Positions 1 to 5,274 are shown, counted from the first letter of the stretch. The stretch is DNA of 5,671 bases from an uncultured Ruminococcus sp. (GCA_947177375.1 CAMWUF010000084.1:1-5671), one strand, 5' to 3'. The notes: a model not told the origin generated them from the sequence alone. Translations and numbers: made by a program.

Positions 1-2
1 TT

Positions 3-1190
3 TTAAAAGTTATTGGTATTTATAATGATGATTACTATTTTTTATCTAATGGTTGTATTATTTATTCAGGTGAGGTAAGAGAATATATAGATGATGATGT
101 TACCCTTGCATATGGTGATGTTGTTTGGATTCATGCCGATTCGATAGACCCAATCGAGCCAGGTCAGTATGCAGGTATTAGAGAAATTGAATATCTTGGC
201 AAAGCAGAAGAATATTATGGAACTACTAAAGAATTGACGATAACTAATATTAATGGAAATACATTATATCTGAGAGACGAACAAAATATGCCTTATTTCT
301 TCTGGTTAGAAGTTTCAGAGGAGAGTTCCAGTTACAAGTCTGAATTCTATGTTGATGATTTTCATGTTGGTGACAAGGCAATATTTGTAATGAATGATGA
401 TGATATAGTTTTGCCACTGGAATTTACGTATAAAGCAGAAGTAGTTAATTTAAATCCTGTTGAAGAAACAGAATGGAATGAACACGGGCGACGGGGAATG
501 GTTACCGCAATAAATGAAGATGATTCAGGCTGGTGTAAATATTATTTGGATTTTGGTTGTGGCATTAGTTCAGTAGAAGTAAAGAAATATTTGGGAAATG
601 ATGGTACTCTTAACTATGGAGATATAATTCGTGCTAAGTTTACGGACGTTTGCCCAACAGAGATAGGACAAATTTGTTGGGACGATGATGCTGAAATTAC
701 ATATCTTGGCACAGCCGAAGAATATTATGGGAATACTAGAGAATTGACAATAACTAATATTAGTGGAAATACACTATATCTGGAAGATGAACAAAATATG
801 TCTTATTCTTTCTATTGGTATATTCCAGAGTATTATCGTTATAAATCTGAGTTCTATATTGATAATTTTAATATTGGTGACAAGGCAATATTTGTAATGA
901 ATGATGAAGATGATGTAATTTTGCCACTGAAATTTACGGATAAAGCAGAAGTAGATGAATCTATTAATTTAAATCCTGTTGAAACAAAAGTAATTGCAGG
1001 TGATGCAAACGGCGATTCAGAAATAGATATTATTGATGTCATTGCTATGAATAAAGTAATTTTGGGTCAAAAGCAATTCACGGCTGAACAGTTAAAAGCT
1101 TGTGATTTTAATCAAAATGGTATGGTAGACCCAGATGATTCCCTTCTGTTGATGGAATATATTGTTGGATTGATTGATGTTTTAAATTAA
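3..1190 (+). CDS. Dockerin-containing secreted-type protein with duplicated unknown modules (5' truncated)
   Basis: The frame is open from the left edge, so the N-terminus (and any signal peptide) is missing; 395 residues are visible. The TTG at 234 is internal: the preceding codons continue the same repeat pattern. Visible order: module A1 (about 1-63), B1 (about 78-150), A2 (about 160-233), B2 (about 248-325), dockerin (about 331-395). A modules share TL.YGD and end in YLG.AEEYYG. B modules share LTITNI.GNTLYL.DEQNM and GDKAIFVMND. The dockerin has two calcium-loop repeats, DANGDSEIDIID and DFNQNGMVDPDD, each followed by a helix. Dockerins bind cohesins on scaffoldins, so the protein is probably exported and anchored in an extracellular enzyme complex. 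I recognise no catalytic domain. The short, strand-rich, acidic modules look like small beta-barrels, but that is a guess. The dockerin call is firm; the function of the rest is unknown. Confidence 0.85.
   Translation, partial: LKVIGIYNDDYYFLSNGCIIYSGEVREYIDDDVTLAYGDVVWIHADSIDPIEPGQYAGIREIEYLGKAEEYYGTTKELTITNINGNTLYLRDEQNMPYFFWLEVSEESSSYKSEFYVDDFHVGDKAIFVMNDDDIVLPLEFTYKAEVVNLNPVEETEWNEHGRRGMVTAINEDDSGWCKYYLDFGCGISSVEVKKYLGNDGTLNYGDIIRAKFTDVCPTEIGQICWDDDAEITYLGTAEEYYGNTRELTITNISGNTLYLEDEQNMSYSFYWYIPEYYRYKSEFYIDNFNIGDKAIFVMNDEDDVILPLKFTDKAEVDESINLNPVETKVIAGDANGDSEIDIIDVIAMNKVILGQKQFTAEQLKACDFNQNGMVDPDDSLLLMEYIVGLIDVLN
191..466 (+). repeat. Direct repeat copy 1 (end of A1 plus module B1) in the dockerin gene
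   Basis: This stretch recurs 510 bp (170 codons) downstream, in frame, with long near-identical blocks such as the one encoding LTITN-GNTLYL and the one encoding GDKAIFVMND. The DNA-level similarity suggests a fairly recent tandem duplication within the gene. Boundaries are approximate because the preceding A modules are also related, but more diverged. Confidence 0.8.
701..986 (+). repeat. Direct repeat copy 2 (end of A2 plus module B2) in the dockerin gene
   Basis: Second copy of the repeat starting at 191. It is slightly longer because of small in-frame insertions near its end (an extra acidic residue after MND, and extra residues before the NLNPVE linker). It leads directly into the dockerin, so NLNPVE acts as a shared inter-module linker. 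Confidence 0.8.
999..1187 (+). other. Type I-like dockerin domain region
   Basis: Two F-hand-like repeats are visible. Loop 1, DANGDSEIDIID, has the canonical calcium ligands D1, N3, D5 and D12. Loop 2, DFNQNGMVDPDD, has D1, N3, D9 and D12 but N instead of D at position 5. Each loop is followed by a hydrophobic helix (VIAMNKVILG and SLLLMEYIVG). Loop positions 10-11, which in known dockerins influence cohesin choice, differ between the two repeats (II versus PD), so the domain is not internally symmetric. The protein ends about 6 residues after the second helix, as is usual for a C-terminal dockerin. Confidence 0.85.
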
Positions 1191-1198
1191 ATAAAAAT

Positions 1199-1228
1199 AA
1201 AACCGCCTGTATGAATTCAGGCGGTTTT
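1199..1228. terminator. Bidirectional intrinsic terminator between dockerin gene and rplA
   Basis: A perfect 9-bp stem, AACCGCCTG (1201-1209) with CAGGCGGTT (1218-1226), has an 8-nt loop. It is extended by A-T pairs outside. On the plus strand it is followed by a T-run (to 1230) and on the minus strand by TTTTATTTTTA. It lies 10 nt after the dockerin stop and about 20 nt after the rplA stop, so it serves both convergent genes. Confidence 0.9.
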
Positions 1229-1247
1229 TTATTTGTTTTTTAATGAA

Positions 1248-1943
1248 TTATACACCGTATTTTGCAGTAGCAACTGAAACGCCAACACCCATTGTAGAAG
1301 CAACTGTGCAGGATTTCAAATACGTACCTTTTGCAGCAGCAGGTTTTGCTTTTACAACAGCTTCTAACAATGTAGAAAGATTCTGGTCAAGCTTTTCAGC
1401 TCCGAAAGAAGCTTTTCCAATTGGACAGTGAATAATATTTGTCTTGTCCAGACGATATTCAATTTTACCAGCTTTTGCTTCTGTAACAGCTTTCGCAACA
1501 TCTGGTGTTACCGTACCTGCTTTTGGGTTTGGCATTAAGCCACGTGGTCCTAAAATACGACCCAGACGACCTACTAAGCCCATCATGTCAGGGGACGCAA
1601 CAACAACGTCAAAATCCATCCAGTTTTCTTTCATGATTTTGTCGACTAAGTCCTGACCGCCAACAAATTCTGCACCAGCAGCCTGAGCAGCTTCATATTT
1701 GTCTTCTTTGCAGAATACACAAACTCTTACTTGTTTACCTGTACCATTTGGTAAAACAACAGCACCACGAACCTGTTGGTCAGCGTGTCTGGAGTCAACA
1801 CCTAAACGAATGTGTACTTCTATTGTTTCATCAAATTTTGCCTTAGCATTCTTGCATACTAAATCCAATGCTTCTGTAGAATCATAGGATTTAGTCGTAT
1901 CAATTGCTTTCAGGCTATCAACATATTTCTTACCATGTTTCAT
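1248..1943 (-). CDS. rplA: 50S ribosomal protein L1
   Basis: L1 binds 23S rRNA at the L1 stalk, assists release of deacylated tRNA, and acts as a translational repressor of its own operon. The 231-residue length is typical. The family signature lies in the central domain, residues about 117-145 (SPDMMGLVGRLGRILGPRGL then MPNPKAGTV). The RNA-contact triad T217-M218-G219 near the C-terminus is intact. The start is fixed by a perfect AGGAGG (1955-1960) 11 nt upstream. It is the last gene of the operon, 79 nt after rplK, and that gap holds a candidate L1-binding site (1966-1999). It is followed by the shared terminator and a convergent gene rather than by rplJ-rplL. Confidence 0.98.
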   Translation of the reverse strand: MKHGKKYVDSLKAIDTTKSYDSTEALDLVCKNAKAKFDETIEVHIRLGVDSRHADQQVRGAVVLPNGTGKQVRVCVFCKEDKYEAAQAAGAEFVGGQDLVDKIMKENWMDFDVVVASPDMMGLVGRLGRILGPRGLMPNPKAGTVTPDVAKAVTEAKAGKIEYRLDKTNIIHCPIGKASFGAEKLDQNLSTLLEAVVKAKPAAAKGTYLKSCTVASTMGVGVSVATAKYGV

Positions 1944-1954
1944 GATATAAAATT

Positions 1955-1960
1955 CCTCCT
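1955..1960 (-). promoter_or_regulatory. Ribosome binding site of rplA
   Basis: AGGAGG on the minus strand, 11 nt before the ATG. It lies only 5 nt downstream of the candidate L1-binding hairpin, so L1 bound there could block ribosome access. Confidence 0.85.
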
Positions 1961-1965
1961 AATCA

Positions 1966-1999
1966 GTGGTCATAGCGGAAAGGAAATTTCCTCCCACCG
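1966..1999 (-). promoter_or_regulatory. Candidate L1-binding mRNA element upstream of rplA (23S rRNA mimic)
   Basis: The minus-strand RNA reads CGGUGG, GA, GGAAA, loop UUUCC, UUUCC, GCUAUGA, CCACUG. The outer stem CGGUGG/CCACUG (6 bp with one G-U) and inner stem GGAAA/UUUCC flank an asymmetric internal loop (GA against the 7-nt GCUAUGA). From memory, the 23S rRNA L1 site (helices 76-77) has the same plan: GGUGG-GA-GGCU paired with AGCC, a longer 3' loop, then CCACC. L1 repressing its mRNA through such a mimic is established in other bacteria and archaea. The assignment here is by pattern match only. Confidence 0.7.
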
Positions 2000-2022
2000 T
2001 ATTTGTTCAGATACAGTCTGAA

Positions 2023-2448
2023 TTAATCTTTTACAACAACACCCATAGAACGTGCTGTACCAGCAATCATACTCATTGCGGATTCCAGAGAACCTGCATT
2101 CAAATCAGGCATTTTTGTTTCAGCAATTTTCTGAATTTGTTCTTTTGTAATAGTTGCGACTTTTGTCTTGTTTGGAACACCTGAACCGCTTTCGATGCCA
2201 CAAGCTTTTTTAATTAAAACAGCAGCAGGTGGTGTTTTTGTAATAAAAGAGAAAGAACGGTCTGCATAGACTGTAATCACAACAGGAATAATCATACCAA
2301 TGTCGTTCTTAGTTCTTTCGTTAAATTCTTTTGTGAATGCCATAATATTCACACCATGTTGACCCAAAGCAGGACCTACTGGTGGAGCAGGTGTAGCTTT
2401 ACCTGCTGGAATTTGAAGCTTAATATAGCCAGTTACTTTTTGTGCCAT
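2023..2448 (-). CDS. rplK: 50S ribosomal protein L11
   Basis: L11 binds the GTPase-associated centre of 23S rRNA and takes part in factor-dependent GTP hydrolysis and in RelA activation. From MAQKV it has 141 residues, the usual family length. The N-terminal domain carries the proline-rich PAPPVGPALGQHG segment (about 20-32). The C-terminal RNA-binding domain carries the L11 signature around 112-139 (MPDLNAGSLESAM then IAGTARSMG). An in-frame ATG 15 nt further upstream (at 2463) was not used, because it overlaps the Shine-Dalgarno GGAGGTG (2455-2461) and would add MEVCN, absent from the family. rplA follows after 79 nt; nusG lies 111 nt upstream, across a structured leader. Confidence 0.97.
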   Translation of the reverse strand: MAQKVTGYIKLQIPAGKATPAPPVGPALGQHGVNIMAFTKEFNERTKNDIGMIIPVVITVYADRSFSFITKTPPAAVLIKKACGIESGSGVPNKTKVATITKEQIQKIAETKMPDLNAGSLESAMSMIAGTARSMGVVVKD

Positions 2449-2454
2449 ATTGCA

Positions 2455-2461
2455 CACCTCC
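2455..2461 (-). promoter_or_regulatory. Ribosome binding site deciding the rplK start
   Basis: GGAGGTG on the minus strand, 6 nt before the ATG at 2448. It decides the start at MAQKV rather than the upstream in-frame ATG at 2463, which it overlaps. It begins 7 nt after the candidate L1-binding element at 2469-2512. Confidence 0.85.
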
Positions 2462-2468
2462 ATAAATT

Positions 2469-2512
2469 GTGGTAAAGGCGACTAGAATTAAAATTATTTT
2501 CTAATCTCCCAC
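2469..2512 (-). promoter_or_regulatory. Candidate L1-binding mRNA leader upstream of rplK (23S rRNA mimic)
   Basis: In minus-strand RNA, GUGG (2512-2509) pairs with CCAC (2472-2469). Inside it, GA opposes the 7-nt GCCUUUA. GAUUAG (2506-2501) pairs with CUAGUC (2485-2480), one G-U included, and caps an A/U-rich loop. The 5' GUGGGAG and the 3' GCCUUUACCAC closely resemble the 23S rRNA L1 site (GUGGGAGG ... GACCUUGAAAUACCAC, from memory). Location just before the rplK Shine-Dalgarno matches the known place of L1 autoregulation of the L11 operon. Confidence 0.75.
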
Positions 2513-2515
2513 TTG

Positions 2516-2543
2516 TGAAAATATAATAAATATTATATTTTCA
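2516..2543 (-). other. Perfect AT-rich 13-bp inverted repeat between nusG and rplK
   Basis: The arms TGAAAATATAATA and TATTATATTTTCA are exact reverse complements separated by 2 nt; in RNA the innermost pairs would open to form a loop. It sits just upstream of the candidate L1 leader and is not followed by a U-run in the operon direction, so it does not look like an operon terminator. It might be a processing or stabilising hairpin separating nusG from rplKA. Confidence 0.55.
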
Positions 2544-2559
2544 AAATTTTTTGATTCAT

Positions 2560-3087
2560 TTAGTCATCAAGTTTAACAGCCTGATGCAATGCGATAGTTG
2601 TTGGTGTTTCACGACCGAACATACTAACAAGCACTTCTACTTGTTCATTTTCTAAGTCAATGCTCTTGACAACACCTGTGAAACCATCCATTGTAGTACC
2701 CGTTACACGGATTCTGTCGCCAACGCTGTAATCTACTTCAATTGCAGGAGCAGAATTAATGCCCATAGCAGCAACTTCTTTTTCTGACAGCGGGGTTGGC
2801 TGTGAGCCAGGACCAACAAAACCTGTTACACCTCTTGTATTGCGTACGACAGCCCAGGAATCGTCCGTATAAATCATTTTCACAAGTACATAACCAGGGA
2901 AAATTTTACGGTCGTATTCTTTTTTCTTTCCGTCAACGAATTCTGTAACATGTTCTGTAGGGATTTGCACTTCCTGAATCTGGTCATGCAGTTTACGGTT
3001 TTCTACCACTTTTTTGATATTCTGTTCTACTTTGTTTTCATACCCTGAATACGTATGAACGACATACCATTTTGCAGTATCTGCCAT
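2560..3087 (-). CDS. nusG: Transcription termination/antitermination protein NusG
   Basis: NusG binds RNA polymerase through its N-terminal NGN domain and links it to Rho, ribosomes or pause sites through its C-terminal KOW domain. The 175-residue length is normal. NGN spans about 5-105 and includes WYVVHTYSGYE at the start, the core FPGYVLVKM (63-71) and RNTRGVTGFVG (82-92). The KOW domain spans about 121-173, with GDRIRVTGTTMDGFTGVV (123-140) and the conserved VSMFGRETP. The start is set by GGGAG (3096-3100) 8 nt upstream. secE ends 36 nt before it, the near-universal secE-nusG pairing. Confidence 0.98.
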   Translation of the reverse strand: MADTAKWYVVHTYSGYENKVEQNIKKVVENRKLHDQIQEVQIPTEHVTEFVDGKKKEYDRKIFPGYVLVKMIYTDDSWAVVRNTRGVTGFVGPGSQPTPLSEKEVAAMGINSAPAIEVDYSVGDRIRVTGTTMDGFTGVVKSIDLENEQVEVLVSMFGRETPTTIALHQAVKLDD

Positions 3088-3123
3088 GTGAAAATCTCCC
3101 TTCTGATTAGAAACTGTTACGCA

Positions 3124-3432
3124 TTACTGATTTCCAGCCAGTCCAAGCAAGAACTTGAAAAGCTCCAGCAGACCTGTATCAAGAAGCCCTACAAAAATAG
3201 CTGCAATGACAATTGTTCCCAGTACGATACCAGAATTTATCATAACAGTTTGTCTGGTTGGCCATGTGACATTCTTGAATTCAATTTTTAAATCTTTGAA
3301 CCACTTGCCAATACCAGAAGATTTCTTGTCAGCTTTTTTATCAGTTTTTTCTTTTTTACTGGATTTTTTAGAATTATTTTCTGTGTCTTTTTCAGATTTT
3401 TTTTCCAGAGCGTCCTTTTTTTCTTTCGCCAT
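3124..3432 (-). CDS. secE: Preprotein translocase subunit SecE
   Basis: SecE clamps and stabilises SecY in the membrane export channel. The protein has 102 residues. Residues 1-40 are a very charged, lysine-rich extension (many KK and KKS runs), likely cytosolic and disordered. The core begins at W44 with the amphipathic helix WFKDLKIEFKNVTWPTR (44-60), the SecE hallmark, followed by one membrane span at about 66-86 and a hydrophobic tail to the end. This is the single-span form usual in Gram-positive bacteria. The start has GGAGGT (3441-3446) 8 nt upstream. The gene lies 16 nt after rpmG and 36 nt before nusG, clearly co-transcribed. Confidence 0.96.
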   Translation of the reverse strand: MAKEKKDALEKKSEKDTENNSKKSSKKEKTDKKADKKSSGIGKWFKDLKIEFKNVTWPTRQTVMINSGIVLGTIVIAAIFVGLLDTGLLELFKFLLGLAGNQ

Positions 3433-3448
3433 GCGTCAAGACCTCCGT

Positions 3449-3598
3449 TTACTTGGTTTCTTTGTGCAGTGTGTGCTTACGACAGAATTTGCAATGTTTG
3501 TTCATTTCAATGCGGTCTGGGTCATTTTTTTTGTTTTTCTTTGTCACATAATTGCGACGCTTGCATTCAGTACAAGCTAAAGTCACTTTCACTCTCAT
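3449..3598 (-). CDS. rpmG: 50S ribosomal protein L33 (zinc-binding form)
   Basis: This is a 49-residue gene. L33 is a small large-subunit protein near the E site. The translation starts MRVKVTLACTECKRRNY and ends CKFCRKHTLHKETK. It shows the zinc-ribbon cysteines C9-x2-C12 and C36-x2-C39, so it is the cysteine-containing (C+) type. It also has the family features NY.T.KNK.N and a basic C-terminus. The start has GGAGG (3606-3610) 7 nt upstream. It is the first gene of the operon, with secE following after 16 nt; rpmG-secE-nusG is a common Gram-positive order. C+ L33 often has a zinc-independent paralog elsewhere, which cannot be checked here. Confidence 0.95.
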   Translation of the reverse strand: MRVKVTLACTECKRRNYVTKKNKKNDPDRIEMNKHCKFCRKHTLHKETK

Positions 3599-3627
3599 TA
3601 CGGCACCTCCTGAATAGAATTACTTTC

Positions 3628-3679
3628 GCTGGCTTGTCCAGCTTGATTCCTGATTTCGCCTCCCTCATTTGACAGAGGA
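3628..3679 (-). other. 5' leader hairpins of the rpmG operon
   Basis: Within the leader of roughly 118 nt between the promoter and rpmG, minus-strand RNA can form UCCUC/GAGGG (3679-3662, 8-nt loop) and GCUGG/CCAGC (3642-3628, 5-nt loop). Both are short and of unknown meaning; they do not match a riboswitch class I recognise. An in-frame ATG near 3668 has no clear ribosome binding site. Confidence 0.35.
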
Positions 3680-3692
3680 CAAAAGGCACATA

Positions 3693-3722
3693 AAAAATAC
3701 CCCCTGCAAAAGAGGTATTTTT
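3693..3722 (-). terminator. Terminator-like hairpin overlapping the operon start site
   Basis: In minus-strand RNA, AAAAAUACCUC (3722-3712) pairs over 11 bp with GGGGUAUUUUU (3703-3693), with one G-U and an 8-nt loop, and ends in U6. The G-U is an A-C mismatch on the plus strand, so the stem suits minus-strand RNA. It begins right after the -10 box, so a transcript starting about 6-7 nt downstream of that box would lack most of the outer 5' arm, while read-through from upstream would contain all of it. Confidence 0.55.
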
Positions 3723-3751
3723 AGTATAACATATATTTTGACATTTGTCAA
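3723..3751 (-). promoter_or_regulatory. Sigma-A promoter of the rpmG-secE-nusG-rplK-rplA operon
   Basis: The minus strand has a perfect -35 TTGACA (3751-3746), a 17-bp spacer and a -10 TATACT (3728-3723). The predicted start is about 3716-3718, giving a leader of roughly 118 nt before rpmG. A strong vegetative promoter is what a ribosomal-protein operon needs. Confidence 0.88.
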
Positions 3752-3801
3752 GCTTTTTTTCCTGATTTTTCAAATAATTTATAGAAAAATTTTTTGTTCT
3801 T

Positions 3802-3965
3802 AAAAAGATATTTCACAAATATATTTATCTAAGATTCTGTTTAGTACCTCGGTGTGTGTGGATTCAGCAAAATTTGCCGAAAAGACGTGTGCAGTGAAAT
3901 ACTAAACCAGCTCTTAGCATGGTGTATAACTCGTACTCAAAAGACATCATTCCTTTGAGTCAATG
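3802..3965 (-). other. Structured gene-free region, possible minus-strand RNA or 3' UTR
   Basis: No convincing gene lies between the MFS stop (4037) and the operon promoter (3751). The minus strand can form several helices in order. The first is ACUCAAAGG/UCUUUUGAGU (3960-3935). Next is a long irregular helix, AAGA-CUG-UUUAGUA with UACUAAA-CAG-UCUU (3915-3900 with 3846-3831). Inside it is UUCGGCAAA/UUUGCUGAA (3881-3863). Last is a weak hairpin AUAUUU-GUG-AAAUAU followed by CUUUUU (3822-3802). In two helices the mismatch on the plus strand is a G-U pair on the minus strand. I found no matching promoter and know no family for it. Confidence 0.35.
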
Positions 3966-4036
3966 TATGTTTACACTTACACTATAACTCATTCTAGAGT
4001 GACCGTCCTTATTTTCTGCACATTATTTTTAGATGC

Positions 4037-5200
4037 TTATTTGTTGTTCTGAAGTAAATTCCTATAGTAACCATCTGTATAGCACAAAAAAATCAAACCT
4101 GCTACGACATAGGCAATTGCGGTCAATGTAAATCCAGTGCTTAAACCTATTGTATTCTGCACAAAACCCATACACAGTGAACCAATACCAATACCAATAT
4201 CATAGGAAAGCATATAGGTAGCATTTGCTGTTCCTCGGTTCTGAATAGGTGTTGTTCCTGTTACAAGAGACTGGAACAACGGTTGCAAAATTCCATAACC
4301 AAGTCCTAAAAGCACAGCAATGATTAAGAAATGTATTGTGGTATTCATAAAGTAGTAGCTTGCCATTGTTGCTGTTAAAAGAATAAGGCAAATAATCACT
4401 AAAATCTTATGTTTTCCTGTATCTATCATTTTTTGTGTTGAGAACTTAGAGATAAGCATTCCAACTACAAGACAAACATAGAAATATGGTGTTACAGATG
4501 AAATGCCTTTCTCTTGTGCAAGCATTGCAGAATATGCCAACATTGCTCCAAAGGGAATCATAATAAACATCATGTTAAGCATAAATGGTACTGCTGGACC
4601 GTAAAAAGCACCTTTCAGCGAAAAAGATTTTGGCTTTTGCTTAGAATACTCTATACGGCACATAGAAACAAAGATGAAAGCGATTACACAAAGTGCGAAC
4701 AATGTAATAAAAGAAGCCTTACTGCTCATATGATTCTGAATCTGTATTCCTACGAATGGACCAACCGCCATTCCAATAGATATGGTAAGTGTAAAACGAT
4801 TGATTCCTTCAGAAACCTTTTTCTGAGGCAGTACATCACCTGCAAGTGTCATAGTTGATGAGCCGCATACAGAATACACCACGCCCATATACAAACGAAT
4901 CAATACCAAAATGCTAAACGCTTTAAACAGAGAAAATCCAAGAAATGACAGTGTAAACAGCCCAAGAAATAATAGATACACTCGACACCTGTTGAAATTG
5001 TCGATTATATACCCTGCAAATGGTCTGAACAGGACTGTTGTGATAGACATAGCTGTCAATACAATTCCGATCTTAGATCCTGTAATATCGACCTCTGCAC
5101 AATACACTGGTATAATTGGTACAGACGCATAAAACGTAGCCATCATCAAAAGATTAGTGATGAAAAGCAAAATGAATTTTTTGTTCCAGATTTTTTCCAT
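4037..5200 (-). CDS. MFS transporter, DHA1-like, probable efflux pump
   Basis: A predicted 387-residue, about 12-helix inner-membrane protein of the major facilitator superfamily, likely driven by proton antiport. The N-terminal half has the helix 2-3 motif A, seen as RPFAGYIIDNFNRCRVY (59-75; G63, D67, R71 and R73 are the key positions). It also has a motif C-like GMAVGPFVG in helix 5 (143-151), typical of drug and solute exporters. A hydrophilic loop at about 182-196 separates the halves. The start is the ATG at 5200, with AAGGAGG (5209-5215) 8 nt upstream; the reading frame extends 18 codons further, but the next ATG (5218) abuts that ribosome binding site. It lies 79 nt downstream of a MarR-family gene in the same direction. 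Substrate unknown. Confidence 0.9.
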   Translation of the reverse strand: MEKIWNKKFILLFITNLLMMATFYASVPIIPVYCAEVDITGSKIGIVLTAMSITTVLFRPFAGYIIDNFNRCRVYLLFLGLFTLSFLGFSLFKAFSILVLIRLYMGVVYSVCGSSTMTLAGDVLPQKKVSEGINRFTLTISIGMAVGPFVGIQIQNHMSSKASFITLFALCVIAFIFVSMCRIEYSKQKPKSFSLKGAFYGPAVPFMLNMMFIMIPFGAMLAYSAMLAQEKGISSVTPYFYVCLVVGMLISKFSTQKMIDTGKHKILVIICLILLTATMASYYFMNTTIHFLIIAVLLGLGYGILQPLFQSLVTGTTPIQNRGTANATYMLSYDIGIGIGSLCMGFVQNTIGLSTGFTLTAIAYVVAGLIFLCYTDGYYRNLLQNNK

Positions 5201-5208
5201 TAGTTTTT

Positions 5209-5215
5209 CCTCCTT
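5209..5215 (-). promoter_or_regulatory. Ribosome binding site deciding the MFS start
   Basis: AAGGAGG on the minus strand, 8 nt before the ATG at 5200. This perfect site selects MEKIWNKKF as the N-terminus and excludes the upstream in-frame ATGs at 5218 and beyond. Confidence 0.88.
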
Positions 5216-5220
5216 CATAT

Positions 5221-5238
5221 AACATCGCATACGATGTT
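5221..5238. promoter_or_regulatory. 18-bp inverted repeat before the MFS gene, candidate operator
   Basis: AACATCG and CGATGTT are perfect 7-bp arms around CATA. The repeat lies 6 nt upstream of the MFS ribosome binding site and downstream of the marR-family gene. Its size fits a MarR-dimer operator; in RNA it would be a hairpin near the ribosome binding site. A weak promoter (TTGATT, 17 bp, TATGCG) would place its -10 in this dyad. Confidence 0.45.
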
Positions 5239-5240
5239 TT

Positions 5241-5274
5241 CTTGTAATAATCAAGACATTCCGTTTGGAATGCC
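5241..5274. promoter_or_regulatory. Two further dyads after marR: CTTG-N7-CAAG and CATTCC-N4-GGAATG
   Basis: CATTCC (5257-5262) and GGAATG (5267-5272) form a 6-bp dyad, 8 bp in minus-strand RNA with a G-U. It starts a few nt after the marR-type stop codon but has no U-run behind it. CTTG (5241-5244) and CAAG (5252-5255) form a second, weaker one. They may be operator half-sites or a hairpin protecting the marR 3' end; the sequence alone does not decide. Confidence 0.35.

Noticed and set aside
234..1190. TTG at 234 as the start of the dockerin gene
   Set aside because: The same frame is open back to base 3 and encodes a module homologous to the later A module, so the TTG is an internal leucine and the gene is truncated by the window edge.
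2449..2463. Upstream ATG of rplK (adds MEVCN)
   Set aside because: It overlaps the Shine-Dalgarno GGAGGTG that serves the ATG at 2448, and L11 proteins start at the MAQKV-like position.
3155..3580. 141-residue plus-strand reading frame opposite secE and rpmG
   Set aside because: It is antisense to two well-recognised genes and its composition is explained by their lysine-rich codons read in reverse.
3567..3773. 68-residue minus-strand reading frame overlapping the rpmG start and the operon promoter
   Set aside because: It runs through the -35/-10 promoter and into rpmG in another frame, has no ribosome binding site and no recognisable protein features.
3831..3915. tRNA, T-box or known riboswitch in the gap upstream of the operon
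   Set aside because: No cloverleaf, no T-box consensus and no riboswitch core that I recognise; only generic helices are present.
4514..4858. 114-residue plus-strand reading frame, rich in Cys and His, antisense to the MFS gene
   Set aside because: It is a shadow of the transporter gene; there is no ribosome binding site and no ordered zinc-finger spacing.
5201..5254. 18-codon N-terminal extension of the MFS protein
   Set aside because: The extension covers the perfect AAGGAGG site and the dyad at 5221-5238; the start at 5200 has ideal spacing.
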